Source: Epiperipatus broadwayi (lineage: Eukaryota > Onychophora > Udeonychophora > Euonychophora > Peripatidae). Taken from it: a DNA stretch of 64,000 bases. The stretch lies in contig JAQFVV010006221.1 in the NCBI GenBank assembly GCA_028023455.1, positions 7,607,011 through 7,671,010 of the forward strand. The letters run 5' to 3'. Under the pieces are notes generated by a model, which saw only the letters and a program-made list of their open reading frames with translations, made no database searches and was not told the DNA's origin. Below, piece by piece: positions 48,631 to 60,608 of this stretch. Each line of letters starts with the position of its first letter. Within the stretch, counting starts at the first letter, position 1. Both the position numbers and the translations under genes were made by a program.

Positions 48631-50672
48631 AAGTGGATTTACTTCTTGCAGTTTCCATGTTAATGCAAGAAGAATAGCATTTCAAAATAAACCAGAGTTA
48701 ATTAGTAAGAGCAGAAAAAATCAATAGAAGTATTGATAATTACTAATAACCTACTATCTTTGAAAATTTTAGAAAAGACAAGAAATGCTTGTATGATGAT
48801 ATCATCATATAATGCAAAACTTCTGAAAAATTCTATCTGCACCTCAAGAATTAAAGTGAAAATAATTATAACTTAAGGATTACTATATATTGTACTGACT
48901 ATAAAAATAGTTTCAATGATCTACAAATCACAATTTGTATAACACTGGACCTGATCATATTTTTAAAATGACAAATATAATGGTGTCTAGTAATTTGTTT
49001 TAAAAAATAATTCAGCTCACAAAATCCTAGAAATATAGACATGGACACAATGAGATTGCATAGACCTTTTCCTTACTACAGGATCCGATAATTCACAATG
49101 CCTGATTAAGATTTATTTACCAAATAAAGCATTTGTGAACACTTAATTTCTGTTAGATAATGATTAGTGGGTACTGGATAATTTCCTAAAAGCCAAAGGA
49201 GATCAAAAAAGTTGAAAACCCCTGCTTGAGCACTATTGATAAAAAATGATAACGGAAAGTTAGGACAGCTTACCACTTAGAGCATTGACTAAACTAACGG
49301 AAGCAGATGATAAAAATTTTCTCAGACTATTTTATATGAAAAAAGCCTCAGAAGCAAATAACTTACAGAGTTTCAAAAAAAACTAATTACCTACATTATC
49401 CACATAAAAATAATCATTAAAAATTTTAGTCCAAAACTATAGCAATAATTTATTATATGTCTAATATTCTTCAATTCAATATACTTTGTCTGTCAGCACT
49501 TTGAAAAAAATCTTAACAATATTTATATTAATGGTTAAAAAATGGTCTATTTTAGAACATGATTCTCTCTACTTATCTAATTATGAATTACATGTTAAAT
49601 CAAATACATTGCATTAAATGAGAAAGTATTACCTAGTTTTACATCCCACAAAGCATCCCATCAGGGTTCTCTTTTGAACTCTTTTTTTTGTTGATCATTA
49701 CATATGTAAATCTCCAACTAACAAAAGTTGAGCATGATCTGCTTGGATTTCAAATCCTATCTATAATCATTCCAATAAACCATAATGCATACATGGAAAA
49801 TATCGTCATTATTCTTTCTTCCAAAAAATTTCTACTTAGATTTTCATTATTTTAGACAAGTGCAGTTAGAATATCAATTTCACTTTAATACTAATAATTT
49901 ACCAATTTGGTAATTATATCTGGTGAAGTAGCTGTCAGCATTTTTAAATCTCCCAACAGAGTTCTTAATTATGAGCCTTTGTGTTCAGAACCAATGTTCA
50001 AAAGCAGCTATTTTCATCCATCCAAAAGACAACTCTTTATCAATACATATCTGTTCATATGCATCAAGATTGTTTTATCAACATGCTAATATTTTTCAAT
50101 TATATTTTACATATCTATAATGAAATATATTATCTTCTTTATTAAAAAAAAACTAATTCACTTTGTATTTCATTATTTTGGAATATATGTTGCAATTTAT
50201 GTTGCAATTTGATTAATAAATCACAGAAAAGTTCAACTTCAATGTCATCTCTTTGAATTCTATTTTCATTCAGTATTAACATTGCCTTCCAAAACCTACT
50301 TCCAATTAGATATAAGATATCAGAAATAAGGTTTACAGACATTTCTCACCATAACTAATATATATATATCAAATATAATCACAAATTCATTACCACATTC
50401 CCCACAACCATGCATACATGAATCAAATATTGGGATGCTTAAAAAATATAACCAACAACCTGTGAAGATTGGATTATTAAAAAGTTCAACCACTAGTTTT
50501 GAGAATATATTTTAACATTGTAATTCAAGTCAAATTCTCAATGTCCTACCCACAAACTCCTTCATTTCAGAAAGGTTGAGACTCTCTAACATTCATATCA
50601 TATGTTTGGCATGCAGCAATGATTAAACAATAGATTATTTCATATTTTATTGTCCTTAATTATTATAATAAT
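48631..50672. other. unassigned AT-rich DNA
   Basis: No supported gene. Around 49205-49228 GTTGAAAACCCCTG resembles a hAT terminal repeat (compare 43285-43773), but no partner was found. Confidence 0.4.
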
Positions 50673-52666
50673 ATGGTGAAACGTAAACCTTCCAATCTCT
50701 TTGCGTTTCACCATCAACCTAATGACCTACTCGTCTGAACTAGTTTCGAACCTATCTTAAATGTAAAAATGCCATATGTAAAAATGTTATATATAAGTCG
50801 AGCGGGAAAACTTTGCTATAATGGCCGCTTGAGTTGCATCATCCATTTACATACGAAACACGCTATAATTAGACAGGTTTGATAAAATTATAGTGGAGAA
50901 ATGCTCATAATTTATTATAGAATGTTTTATTAATTTTCAGTCAATTCTTAATTATATTCGTTATTATTTCGTATGTGGATGGATAAGTTAAACATTGGAA
51001 TGATATATATATATATATTTAAGTTTAAATAAAGATACTGTAAAACATTTTCTTTAAATTATATTTAACGGTTTTCTGATTTAATGTTTTACATATATAA
51101 TTGAAACTCAAGTATTTTCTTTAAATTTGCTTTTTTTTTTAATAAACAAATAATATTGTAAGAACAAATATGTTAAAAGTTATTTATTTCAGTAAAATAA
51201 AAATCATTCCTTGGTAATTAAAAATGAGAATTTTGTGTAAACAAGATATCAATTAGTGACTGCACCCCGGGTAAAAAGTAAAATCTAGGTTACTGATTGA
51301 TTTTTGTTTGCAACAAAAGACTTTATCATTAAATCAGAATACCGTTCCTTCTGCTAAGCTTTAACATTCTTTAACACCTAAAAAGGAATTTAATTAATGA
51401 AACTGAATCAAATTATATAATTTATATATTTTAATAATTTTAAGTAATTAAATGTAACACCTCGGAGACGTTATCTGTTGTAGAAATTGGATTATATTAT
51501 TTTGTTTAATTAAAAGTCAATTGGTCCCGAGGCTAATGAAATTCCAAAAAGGTGTTAAAGTTTAGTCGAAATGTATAAATAGGGCTTATTTTAAGCGGGA
51601 AGAGATACTCCATCTTGCTTTTGAAGAGCTATTATTATCCAAGTTATAAATTGTTTAATTTTACCATGTCTGGCTAAAGTCAGGCACAATTTTGCTGCCG
51701 TTCCCGTGATGGAACGCCGAGTTCAATCCATCAAATGCCGAAGCAACAACCAAAAGCTTCTACCAAATGAAAGATGCCGTATGCCACTAAAAGGGACTTG
51801 CCATCGTTCCAACACCATTTTAAATTGTCTCGCAACTGAATAAGAACATGCCATAAGCCGCCAAAGAACTCACCTTCATTCCAGCTCCAATGTATCCAGT
51901 CCAGCTATAAAACTTATAATATTATTTAAAATAGCAGAGCTCTCTGTGAATTTCAAAAACAATCATGATTTCTTCAAAAACAGGTTAGCTAACCATATTA
52001 TCGAAACTTCTTTCTAAATTGTTTTTCAAATAATCTTTAAATTCTATAATATGAAATACTTTTGTAAATTTCTGTGTTAATTAATGTTTTGCTATATAAT
52101 TTAATCACTGCAGTTATATTTTGCTTTTCTTTTGCTTATTTTTAATTATTATTAGTTGTGCCTATGTTTCGAAACGGCGTGCATTTAATTATAGAATATG
52201 TTTTTAAAGATATAAATTTAAAATCTCCGTATTATTATTTATATAGCGTCATTTCGTGCGCTGTTTCGAAACCCAAATTCATATTTTGTCATTTAATAAA
52301 TTAATTAATATAAATATAAAATGTGGCTTTTCAACCTTTAATTATTATATTACTAAAGATTAAACTAGCCTGGAGTGCAATCATAAGTATATTTTTTTAG
52401 TAAAGTATTCGTAAGTCCCTTATTAAATATACTTTTCCTCCTTTTTAAAAGTTTAGTAGTTATAGATAACTAAAGAGATTGAACGGGATAAAGTAAAGTT
52501 TGTATATATTCCTGTCAGTAGCATATACATATTTCTCATGCTACAGAAGAGTTGGCTCTTTTGATCAAGCTGATAAACTTGTGTTCATTTAATATGTGAT
52601 ATTTCATTTATAATATCCTTCGGCTTGGCGGATGTGAAACTTATTAATATTTTTCTCGTTGTGCTG

Positions 52667-52679
52667 TTTTATATATAAG
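52667..52679 (+). promoter_or_regulatory. TATA-like element in left arm
   Basis: TTTTATATATAAG precedes a locally GC-richer stretch by about 10-100 bases. The same element is present inverted in the right arm near 55889-55901, so both arms could promote transcription toward the centre. Confidence 0.4.
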
Positions 52680-52784
52680 ATGGAGCCACGGCGTTGCCAG
52701 CACATCTTCTCTTATAGGGTAGTGCAGTAGCGAAGTCTGAGCTACGGGCCAGATTAGCACGTAAGTCCCCCACTTCTTATGAAC

Positions 52785-52790
52785 CAAATA
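52785..52790 (+). terminator. AATAAA in left arm
   Basis: AATAAA within ACCAAATAAAGGTTC, about 110 bases past the TATA-like element. The spacing suits the poly(A) signal of an LTR R region. The inverse is present in the right arm. Confidence 0.4.
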
Positions 52791-53718
52791 AAGGTTCCCT
52801 TTTGCAGCATGACGACCGGTTATTGGGTAAACCGTTGTTTGTCACAAAAACCCTAAAACTATTCTTCCATCTGCAGAGCCACTTTATTATTATATTTTAC
52901 TTGTGCCTAGCGTATTAGTAAAATCGTTATAGCCAACTCTTCCCTCCCTAATATGCAGTCTTCGGCGTTGATCCGAAGCATTCTTGAAAACCCGTTCGAT
53001 CTAAAGCTATCTGGGATGCTTTAAAAGCCCATAGTTAATATAAATTTATTATAATTAAGACGTATTATTAAGCTTCACTCCAGACTTGGTTTGATTTCAC
53101 GAACAATAGCCACTCGAACTGATGATGAAAGGGCATAACTAGTAAAAGTTAATGTAGTGATTAGTTATATAGTAGGGCTATTTGTTTCCATTAAATAATA
53201 TTGGATCAATTAAATAATAGCCAACGTATCAATTATTGTTTAAATGGCCTAGAGTAATGTTACTTTATAAATAAAATGCCTGCGTGCATTTGCCAACAAC
53301 AATTGTCAATAAATATATTTTAATTCATCATATATCAGTTTCTGTCTCATTATTAAATCAATCCAATTCACTAATTTCCCATAGCTATTTCATTAGTAAA
53401 ACCCCTATTAACTAATTATCTTAGATTTTATCTTTGGAACGTCTTTAGTGTTTAAGTTGTTTATATAGATGTTTAAGTCCATGAGTCTTTTGTTTCTCCG
53501 ATTTGCTAGTGGGCCGGATTAAGAATTAATTCTCATGGGCCATCATTGTTATGTTGTCCATTAGATGTTTGATCTGGGGCTTGGAGAGTGGGTTCAAATC
53601 CAGGCTGGTCCCTGACCAAAATCTCGGGCTCGACTGGGTTTGAAGTACATTTTGTGAGTTCCAGCTCGTGTTAGATGGATAAGCATATTTTGACCGGCAC
53701 ATAAGGTTTTTTTTTCCA

Positions 53719-54000
53719 CATTTGGACGCCCAAATCATGGGGCTTGTAACTCATTTCCACCCCTGAAGAGATTATGGAGTATATATATAATTCTTTTGGT
53801 CAAAATTAATGATTTTGAGTCAAATTTTTTTTGAATAATGTATATATGTAAGATTTTTTTTCCGCGTTTGGACGACCAAGTAAGGCTTCGATGTAAACAC
53901 CTACATACTCTGAGTTATGGACTTTTGTGTGTATATAGCAAAAAAATTTATTAAATTTATTTTGTGTCTTTCCTGTTAACTAGTGACTGGCACCCGAGGA
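53719..54000 (+). promoter_or_regulatory. primer-binding-site-like motifs
   Basis: After a CA at 53719-53720, TTTGGACGCCCAAATC and GGGGC resemble a tRNA-Lys-type retroelement site with one extra A. A similar TTTGGACGACCAAG is at 53867-53880, and TGGCACCCGAGG is at 53988-53999. I cannot tell which, if any, is the real site. Three such strings upstream of a gag-like ORF make a retroelement leader plausible. Confidence 0.4.
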
Positions 54001-54695
54001 TGATTGATCAAGTTATAAGTCATCCTCTTATAAATTTGTCATTAGGGAGCAGAGAAAAGAAATTTAGATTAAAAGAAAAGGGGGTCTCGTTGTTTTATCA
54101 AAGTATTTTTATGAATTGGAGTGGTTTAAAATGAGTAAGAAATATATATATAAGTAACGTCAAATTAACCAAAAGTTAAAAGGTTTGAAATTGGTGCAGA
54201 TGGGTAAACGAAATTAGGTCATAAGCATGAACCATTTAAGTATATATATATATAATAAAAAAAAAACAGCTGGAAGAAGAGACAGGGGGTGAGTTGAGTT
54301 TTTATTGAGTCATTTTTAATATTAAAATATGTGTTATACTTTAGATATATAGACGGGAAAAAAAGGATTTTTTTTAAAAATTTTTGTATACGTTAATAAA
54401 GCTAAAAAAAAAAAAAAAAAAGAAAAGAAAAGAAGGGATTTTTTTTTTAAATAAAAAGTTTCATATGTTTTATAAAATAAAAAGTAGGGAGACGAAAAAA
54501 TTTTTTTTAAATTCATTATATGTTGGACGGGCATCGAGATGAAGGTGTAGGCTTATAGATATATTAGTGAGTTAGGGATAGAGTTGAGATGGAAGTGAAC
54601 GAGTCATTCTTGAAGGGGGAGAGCAGCAAACAGCCGTATTAAAAGTATAAAAGTTTTAAAAATCAAATATTTATTAGGTACAAAATAATAAAATT

Positions 54696-55658
54696 TTGAA
54701 AGGATTGTACACGATAACAAAAACTGTAGCTATGCCAGAGAATTTAGTTACAAAAATATCGGAACAGACACCGATGGAGATTAAGCAGGAAGGCTGGGAT
54801 TTGAATTGGTTGCTGAGACAACTTAGACAGGATGCCAAGGAAAGGGATCAGAAAATGGAGGAATGGAATAAAAAAATGGATCAGAAAATGGAAGAAAGGA
54901 ATGAAAGATACAGACAGAAAATGGAGGAAAGGGATCAAAAATTTGAGCAAAGATTTGAGGCCCTAATCAAAGAAATTAAGCTATCACTCAGCGGCCAGCA
55001 TAAATATAAAGTTACGAGAGAATTCAAGGAAACGTTACAGACAAGTCAAGTGGAAAATAATCAAGATAGGGTTATAATTAAAGAAGTTAAGACCTTAGTA
55101 GAGAAGGTAGAATGTCAAGAAAAGAATGTGATAGACAAGGTTTATGAAGTTGGTGTAGAATTAGGCAGCAAATTCCAAGAGTGTGAAGAAGCCCAAAGAG
55201 AGATCAGAGAGGAAATATATGAAATAAAAGAAAACCTGCTACAAAGAAGTCAAATAGCCGACAAAGAAGAAAACATTATCACAGCATGTATTCCAAAATT
55301 GAGAGATGTAGCAGAAATGAAAGAAGAGACAGAAAAGGAAAGTAAGGAAAGCAACTTTGCTAGTGATTACCAAGATAAAAGACTTACTAGACATGAGATA
55401 GTGCAAGTTATTGGCCAGACTGAAGATGATACTGAAAATGATTTTAGAGAGGGGGAAGCCAAAGTCGATCAGCAAAGTATCAAAATCAAAGGAAACGACT
55501 TTTTAAGCGAGCATAAGTGCCAGCTTAATTATGAAAATAGCACGTTGTCCCGGTATGAAGAACAAGTTGGGTTGGAAAAGCATGAATCCCAAGAGACGAA
55601 AAATCAAAGCAAGGAATGGGGAAAAGAGTTGGCTATAATGATTTTACTAATATGCTAG
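54696..55658 (+). CDS. 320-residue coiled-coil, gag-like protein
   Basis: The frame runs 320 codons without interruption, long for this window. A second Met at codon 13 (MPENLV) may be the true start. Residues about 33-45 read GWDLNWLLRQLRQD. Residues about 47-92 repeat an (E)RDQKMEE-like heptad and should form a coiled coil. The rest is acidic and lysine-rich with further coiled-coil tendency. No CCHC knuckle, protease, transposase or RT follows. The last dozen codons, ending in a hydrophobic LAIMILLIC, lie inside the right inverted arm. Some arthropod gypsy elements have Gag proteins with similar charged coiled coils, so I infer a truncated Gag. It could also be a captured host fragment. 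Confidence 0.6.
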   Translation: MKGLYTITKTVAMPENLVTKISEQTPMEIKQEGWDLNWLLRQLRQDAKERDQKMEEWNKKMDQKMEERNERYRQKMEERDQKFEQRFEALIKEIKLSLSGQHKYKVTREFKETLQTSQVENNQDRVIIKEVKTLVEKVECQEKNVIDKVYEVGVELGSKFQECEEAQREIREEIYEIKENLLQRSQIADKEENIITACIPKLRDVAEMKEETEKESKESNFASDYQDKRLTRHEIVQVIGQTEDDTENDFREGEAKVDQQSIKIKGNDFLSEHKCQLNYENSTLSRYEEQVGLEKHESQETKNQSKEWGKELAIMILLIC

Positions 55659-57888
55659 GCACAAGTAAAATATAATAATAAAGAGGCTCTGCAGATGGAA
55701 GAATAGTTTTAGGGTTTTTGTGACAAACAACGGTTTACCCAATAACCGGTCATCATGCTGCAAAAGGGAACCTTTATTTGGTTCATAAGAAGCGGGGGAC
55801 TTACGTGCTAATCTGGCCCATAGCTCAGACTTCGCTACTGCACTACCCTATAAGAGAAGATGTGCTGGCAATGCCGTGGCTCCATCTTATATATAAAACA
55901 GCACAACGAGAAAAATATTATTAAGTTTCACATCCGCCAAGCCGAAGGATATTATAAATGAAATATCACATATTAAATGAACACAAGTTTATCAGCTTGA
56001 TCAAAAGAGCCAACTCTTCTGTAGCATGAGAAATATGTATATGCTTCTGACGGGAATATATACAAACTTTACTTTATCCCGTTCAATCTCTTTAGTTATC
56101 TATAACTACTAAACTTTTAAAAAGGAGGAAAAGTATATTTAATAAGGGACTTACGAATACTTTACTAAAAAAAATATACTTATGATTGCACTCCAGGCTA
56201 GTTTAATCTTTAGTAATATAATAATTAAAGGTTGAAAAGCCACATTTTATATTTATATTAATTAATTTATTAAATGACAAAATATGAATTTGGGTTTCGA
56301 AACAGCGCACGAAATGACGCTATATAAATAATAATACGAAGATTTTAAATTTATATCTTTAAAAACATATTCTATAATTAAATGCACGCCATTTCGAAAC
56401 ATAGGCACAACTAATAATAATTAAAAATAAGCAAAAGAAAAGCAAAAATATAACTGCAGTGATTAAATTATATAGCAAAACATTAATTAACACAGAAATT
56501 TACAAAAGTATTTCATATTATAGAATTTAAAGATTATTTGAAAAACAATTTAGAAAGAAGTTTCGATAATATGGTTAGCTAACCTGTTTTTGAAGAAATC
56601 ATGATTGTTTTTGAAATTCACAGAGAGCTCTGCTATTTTAAATAATATTATAACAGTTTTATAGCTGGACTGGATAGATTCGAGCTGGAATGAAGGTGAG
56701 TTCTTTGGCGGCTTATGGCATGTTCTTATTCAGTTGCGAGATGATTTAAAATGGTGTTGGAATGACGGCAAGTCCCTTTTAGCAGCATACGGCATCTTTC
56801 ATTTGGTAGAAGCTTTTGGTTGTTGCTTCGGCATTTGATGGATTGAACTCGGCGTTCCATCATGGGAACGGCAGCAAAATTGTGCCTGACTTTAGCCAGA
56901 CATGGTAAAATTAAACTATTTATAACTTGGATAATAATAGCTCTTCAAAAGCAAGATGGAGTATCTCTTCCTGCTTAAAATAAGCCCTATTTATACATTT
57001 CGACTAAACTTTAACACCTTTTTGGAATTTCATTAGCCTCGGGACCAATTGACTTTTAATTAAACAAAATAATATAATCCAATTTCTACAACAGATAACG
57101 TCTCCGAGGTGTTACATTTAATTACTTAAAATTATTAAAATATATAAATTATATAATTTGATTCACTTTCATTAATTAAATTCCTTTTTAGGTGTTAAAG
57201 AATGTTAAAGCTTAGCAGAAGGAACAGTATTCTGATTTAATGATAAAGTCTTTTGTTGCAAACAAAAATCAATCAGTAAACTAGATTTTACTTCTTACCC
57301 GGGGTGCAGTCACTAATTGATATCTTGTTTACACAAAATTCTCATTTTTAATTACCAAGGAATGATTTTTATTTTACTGAAATAAATAACTTTTAACATA
57401 TTTGTTCTTACAATATTATTTGTTTATTAAAAAAAAAAGCAAATTTAAAGAAAATACTTGAGTTTCAATTATATATGTAAAACATTAAATCAGAAAACCG
57501 TTAAATATAATTTAAAGAAAATGTTTTACAGTATCTTTATTTAAACTTAAATATATATATATCATTCCAATGTTTAACTTATCCATCCACATACGAAATA
57601 ATAGCGAATATAATTAAGAATTGACTGAAAATTAATAAAACATTCTATAATAAATTATGAGCATTTCTCCGCTATAATTTTATCAAACCTGTCTAATTAT
57701 AGCGTGTTTCGTATGTAAATGGATGATGCAACTCAAGCGGCCATTATAGCAAAGTTTTCCCACTCGACTTATATATAACATTTTTACATATGACATTTTT
57801 ACATTTAAGATAGGTTTGAAACTAGTTCAGACGAGTAGGTCATTAGGTTGATGGTGAAACGGAAAGAGATTGGAAGGTTTACGTTTCA
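55622..57888 (-). repeat. right inverted arm, LTR-like
   Basis: Reverse complement of the left arm, including the TATA-like element, the AATAAA, the internal tandem units and the terminal hairpin. Differences from the left arm are mostly single C/T or A/G changes. Confidence 0.8.
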
Positions 57889-57892
57889 ATGG

Positions 57893-58655
57893 AAATATAA
57901 CTAACATAACTTCCATCTTCTTTAAGCGAACTTATTAACTGTCTAAAGAGGTGGTTGTTTTCAAGTATTACAGCCAAGTCAGTCATTGTCTTATGATTTC
58001 TTAATTTTGGTATCAACTTTAATTTTAACACAAGTAAATTACAATTGCTATTTTTTAACAAAATTATAAGAGTTAAAATGAGTTCAAACATCAGCCTTCC
58101 TCAATATTTACTTAACTAACTTGGAGGCTTCTCACATTATCATAAAATTAGTAAGTAAAGACCAAGAAATAATCTAATCATATCTATTTAATTTAAATCA
58201 TGTAATTGTTTATATTTTTAGAAAGTGCATATTATTGACATATTTTATACAAATATAAAATAGATGCCAATCTGTTCACCTATTCTAACATATAACCAAA
58301 ACTACCATTATTTTTTGCTTTTATTAATAAAATTTTACTTTAAAATAAATATACAGAAAAAGAATCAGAATTAAAACCAATTCTTTTTTTATGTTGCACT
58401 TCAAGTAAGGGCAAAAAAACATAATTTGCCAAAAAAGGCTTTTATATAATAATTTTATAATTTGTAATCTTTGTTGCTTGTATATATGTATTTTTAAACA
58501 TATTTGACTATTTAAAATAAATGTAAGAAAAAAATATTAAAGAAAAAAGATGTCACTTTATTTTAGTTATGTAACCTATAAATTGTATGTATTCTATATC
58601 TTGATATTGTCACAAATAATTATTCTGTTGATAACTGTATGAATATGTAATTTTA
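57893..58655. other. unassigned AT-rich DNA
   Basis: No supported feature. Confidence 0.5.
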
Positions 58656-58663
58656 TGTTTTTT

Positions 58664-58992
58664 ATAATATTAATATCATTTATGTTCTTTATTACTTTTT
58701 AGAATGCTTTTTACAACCCACTATTGATAGTTTCGATTGTTCCAGCAGTCTTCTTCAGAACTATGACAAACATAATATAAATACATAAATACAAATATAC
58801 ATGAACATATAATTTCAATTTTACAAATGTAAAAAAAAATGTAAAATTATGTTCATGTATATTTGTATTCATGTATTTGTATTGTGTTTGTTATAGTTCT
58901 CAAGAAGATTGATGGGACAATCAAAACTGTCAATAGAGGGTTGTAAAAAGCATTGTAAAAAATAATAAAGAATGTAAATGATATCAATATTA
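58664..58992. mobile_element. third Penelope-like foldback, short
   Basis: Inverted arms of about 160 bp meet near 58835. They share the AGTTTCGATTGTTCCAGCAGTC block with the elements at 10.8 and 21.4 kb. No target duplication was found. On the minus strand the left arm (58730-58758) has CTGAAGA, a GACTG/CAATC stem with one mismatch, and GAAAC, followed by a possible ACTA/TAGT hairpin. The next base is G, which would block hammerhead cleavage. Confidence 0.65.
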
Positions 58993-59859
58993 TATGGATT
59001 TGGCAATGCAATAAGAAAGATTTTTTTTTTTCTGGTATAATATTTAAATATTAGTTTAAAATCACTTTTAGAATAGAATGGAAATGGTAAATGAACAATT
59101 TTTTCTAATCACATTGAAAAAGATTTCTAAAATAAACTAAGTCTGTTATTATATTGATTTGTCCTTAGCTTATGATTTTTTGTTATTTTTTAAAAACTAT
59201 GAATTTTTTTAAATACAGGAAAAACATTAATTTATTTGACAATATTTTTTTCCAAATGACATCAAATAATAAATCCAATAGCATAAAATTCAATTTATTT
59301 CTATAATTATCTATATACCATATGTGAGATGAAACGACAGCTGTCGTAGAGTGCTGAAATAGAGTAAGACACAAAAATGAAGTATATTTTAAAAATAATT
59401 TTTATTTAATTACCAGCAAAAATATATCTAAATAAAATATTTAAAAAAAATGGAGTTCAGAACATTTTTGATGAAAAAATATATCACTCTTTAATCAAAA
59501 ATGGCTCAATTCTTTAATTAAACAATTTTTTTATTCACTCTTAAATTTTTTCAGTTCTTTAATGAAGCAAATAAGACAAAGAGGGTAGAAAAAATTGGCT
59601 GTGATTGAAAGTAATGCATTAAGAACAACTAAACAATAAGATCCTGCTATCTTATTAAAAGAACAAAAGGAAAGGAAATTAGGAAATTCCCTGGAGATTT
59701 TTATTTTTCTGTTACAAAAGGTTTTGTATTTGAAAATTCATTGAAGATATTTATTCTTAGTGCTTGTGACTTCAATTTTTTTTATTTTTAAAAGTTTCTT
59801 CAGGTACTTATGGATAATCCCAGACAACAAAGTTGATTTACAGATATTTAAAAAACCTA

Positions 59860-60195
59860 TTATTATAAAGCGCTGAAAACTTTGAAATTATTCAAACGGA
59901 AATCAATCTCCGATAATGTGATATGTTTTTAAATATTATAAAACCCCAATTGAATATTTAATTATAACATCAGGCACACAATAGACTCAAGCCCTGATTT
60001 AAGCATAGTCTGTAAGAATTGGTGTATGTAGAATGTATGCTCTAAACTTAAGTGATTCACTTAAGTTCTTAAACTCTTACCGGCAATGGGAGAGTGCATG
60101 GAGATCTATAATATTTAAGAAATAGCACATTATCAGAGATTGACTTCTGTTTGCATAATTTCAAAGCTTTCAGCTATTATAATAATACGTTTACA
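59860..60195. mobile_element. MITE-like element with ~75-bp inverted repeats
   Basis: The left arm (GCTGAAAACTTTGAAATTATT, then AATCAATCTC and GATAATGTG) is matched inverted at about 60115-60190. It has no ORF. ATTATTATA-type sequence borders both ends, which hides any target duplication. Confidence 0.65.
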
Positions 60196-60263
60196 TTTAT
60201 AAGTCATGTTTGTCTAATTGTAGATTGTTAAAAATGAGACACCATCCTTCTCCTGCAATGGGT

Positions 60264-60440
60264 TACAATTGAATATTTGATTATAACATCAGGCACATAA
60301 TAGACTCAAGTCCTGATTTAAGCATGGTCTCTAAACTTAAGTGATTCACTTAAGTTTTTAAACTCTTATTGGCAGGAGAGTACGTGGAGATTTATAATAT
60401 TTAAGAAATAACGCATTATCCAAGATTGACTTCTGTGAGA
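60264..60440. repeat. partial direct duplication of the preceding MITE
   Basis: AATTGAATATTTGATTATAAC through AGATTGACTTCTG repeats 59947-60150 in the same direction, with an internal deletion of about 30 bases. Probably a tandem duplication followed by decay. Confidence 0.7.
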
Positions 60441-60479
60441 TATTAAAACAAATAATTCATTAAATCAATTATAAATTTC

Positions 60480-60608
60480 AGTACTTGTGACTTTTGACCC
60501 ATGTGGCCACCAGAGGCACTGGTCAGGGTCAACCACAGAAATACTTAGAGTAGGAGCCCCAAATGCAGTGTTGCAAATTCCAGTTGAAAGGTGGCGCTGT
60601 TCACAATA
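60480..60608 (-). repeat. left half of an outer inverted repeat
   Basis: Inverse of 63224-63355: GTGACTTTTGACCCATGTGG, CACTGGTCAGGGTCA and GTTGCAAATTCCAG are shared. It stops sharply where the relative of the 7.2-kb element begins. Confidence 0.8.

Larger units (their letters stand above)
50677..52945 (+). repeat. left inverted arm, LTR-like
   Basis: The outer 34 bases form a small hairpin themselves (TGAAACG...CGTTTCA). Further in, about 51760-51880 holds two imperfect units containing GATGCCGTATGCC or ATGCCATAAGCC followed by a TTCC(A) block; the relative at 61.2-61.4 kb has the same kind of unit. A TATA-like TTTTATATATAAG lies at 52667-52679 and an AATAAA at 52785-52790, both reading inward, as in the U3-R-U5 of an LTR. 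An arm of this length would be a very long LTR. Confidence 0.75.
50677..57888. mobile_element. 7.2-kb element with 2.27-kb inverted LTR-like arms and 4-bp target duplication
   Basis: The ends are TGAAACGTAAACC and its exact inverse, flanked by ATGG at 50673-50676 and 57889-57892. The arms run 50677 to about 52945 and about 55622 to 57888. They are very similar: I count about three differences in a 140-base sample near 52.74-52.88 kb. The unpaired centre (about 2.68 kb) has primer-binding-like motifs and a coiled-coil ORF. TG...CA termini and a 4-bp duplication are what a retroviral or gypsy integrase leaves, but LTRs should be direct. Ginger-type DNA transposons also make 4-bp duplications. 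A reduced relative is at 60.6-62.9 kb. Confidence 0.8.

Noticed and set aside
49205-49228. Second hAT element end
   Set aside because: One terminal-repeat-like string only; no partner or 8-bp duplication found.
53118-53140. CTGATGATGAAAGG as another hammerhead
   Set aside because: CTGATGA is present, but no GAAAC with a stem II partner follows at a suitable distance.
53570-53620. SINE at a perfect B box (GGTTCAAATCC)
   Set aside because: No convincing A box, tail or target duplication; it may be part of the retroelement leader.
54744-54950. Minus-strand ORF rich in Phe, Leu and Pro
   Set aside because: Antisense shadow of the heptad repeats in the 320-residue ORF.
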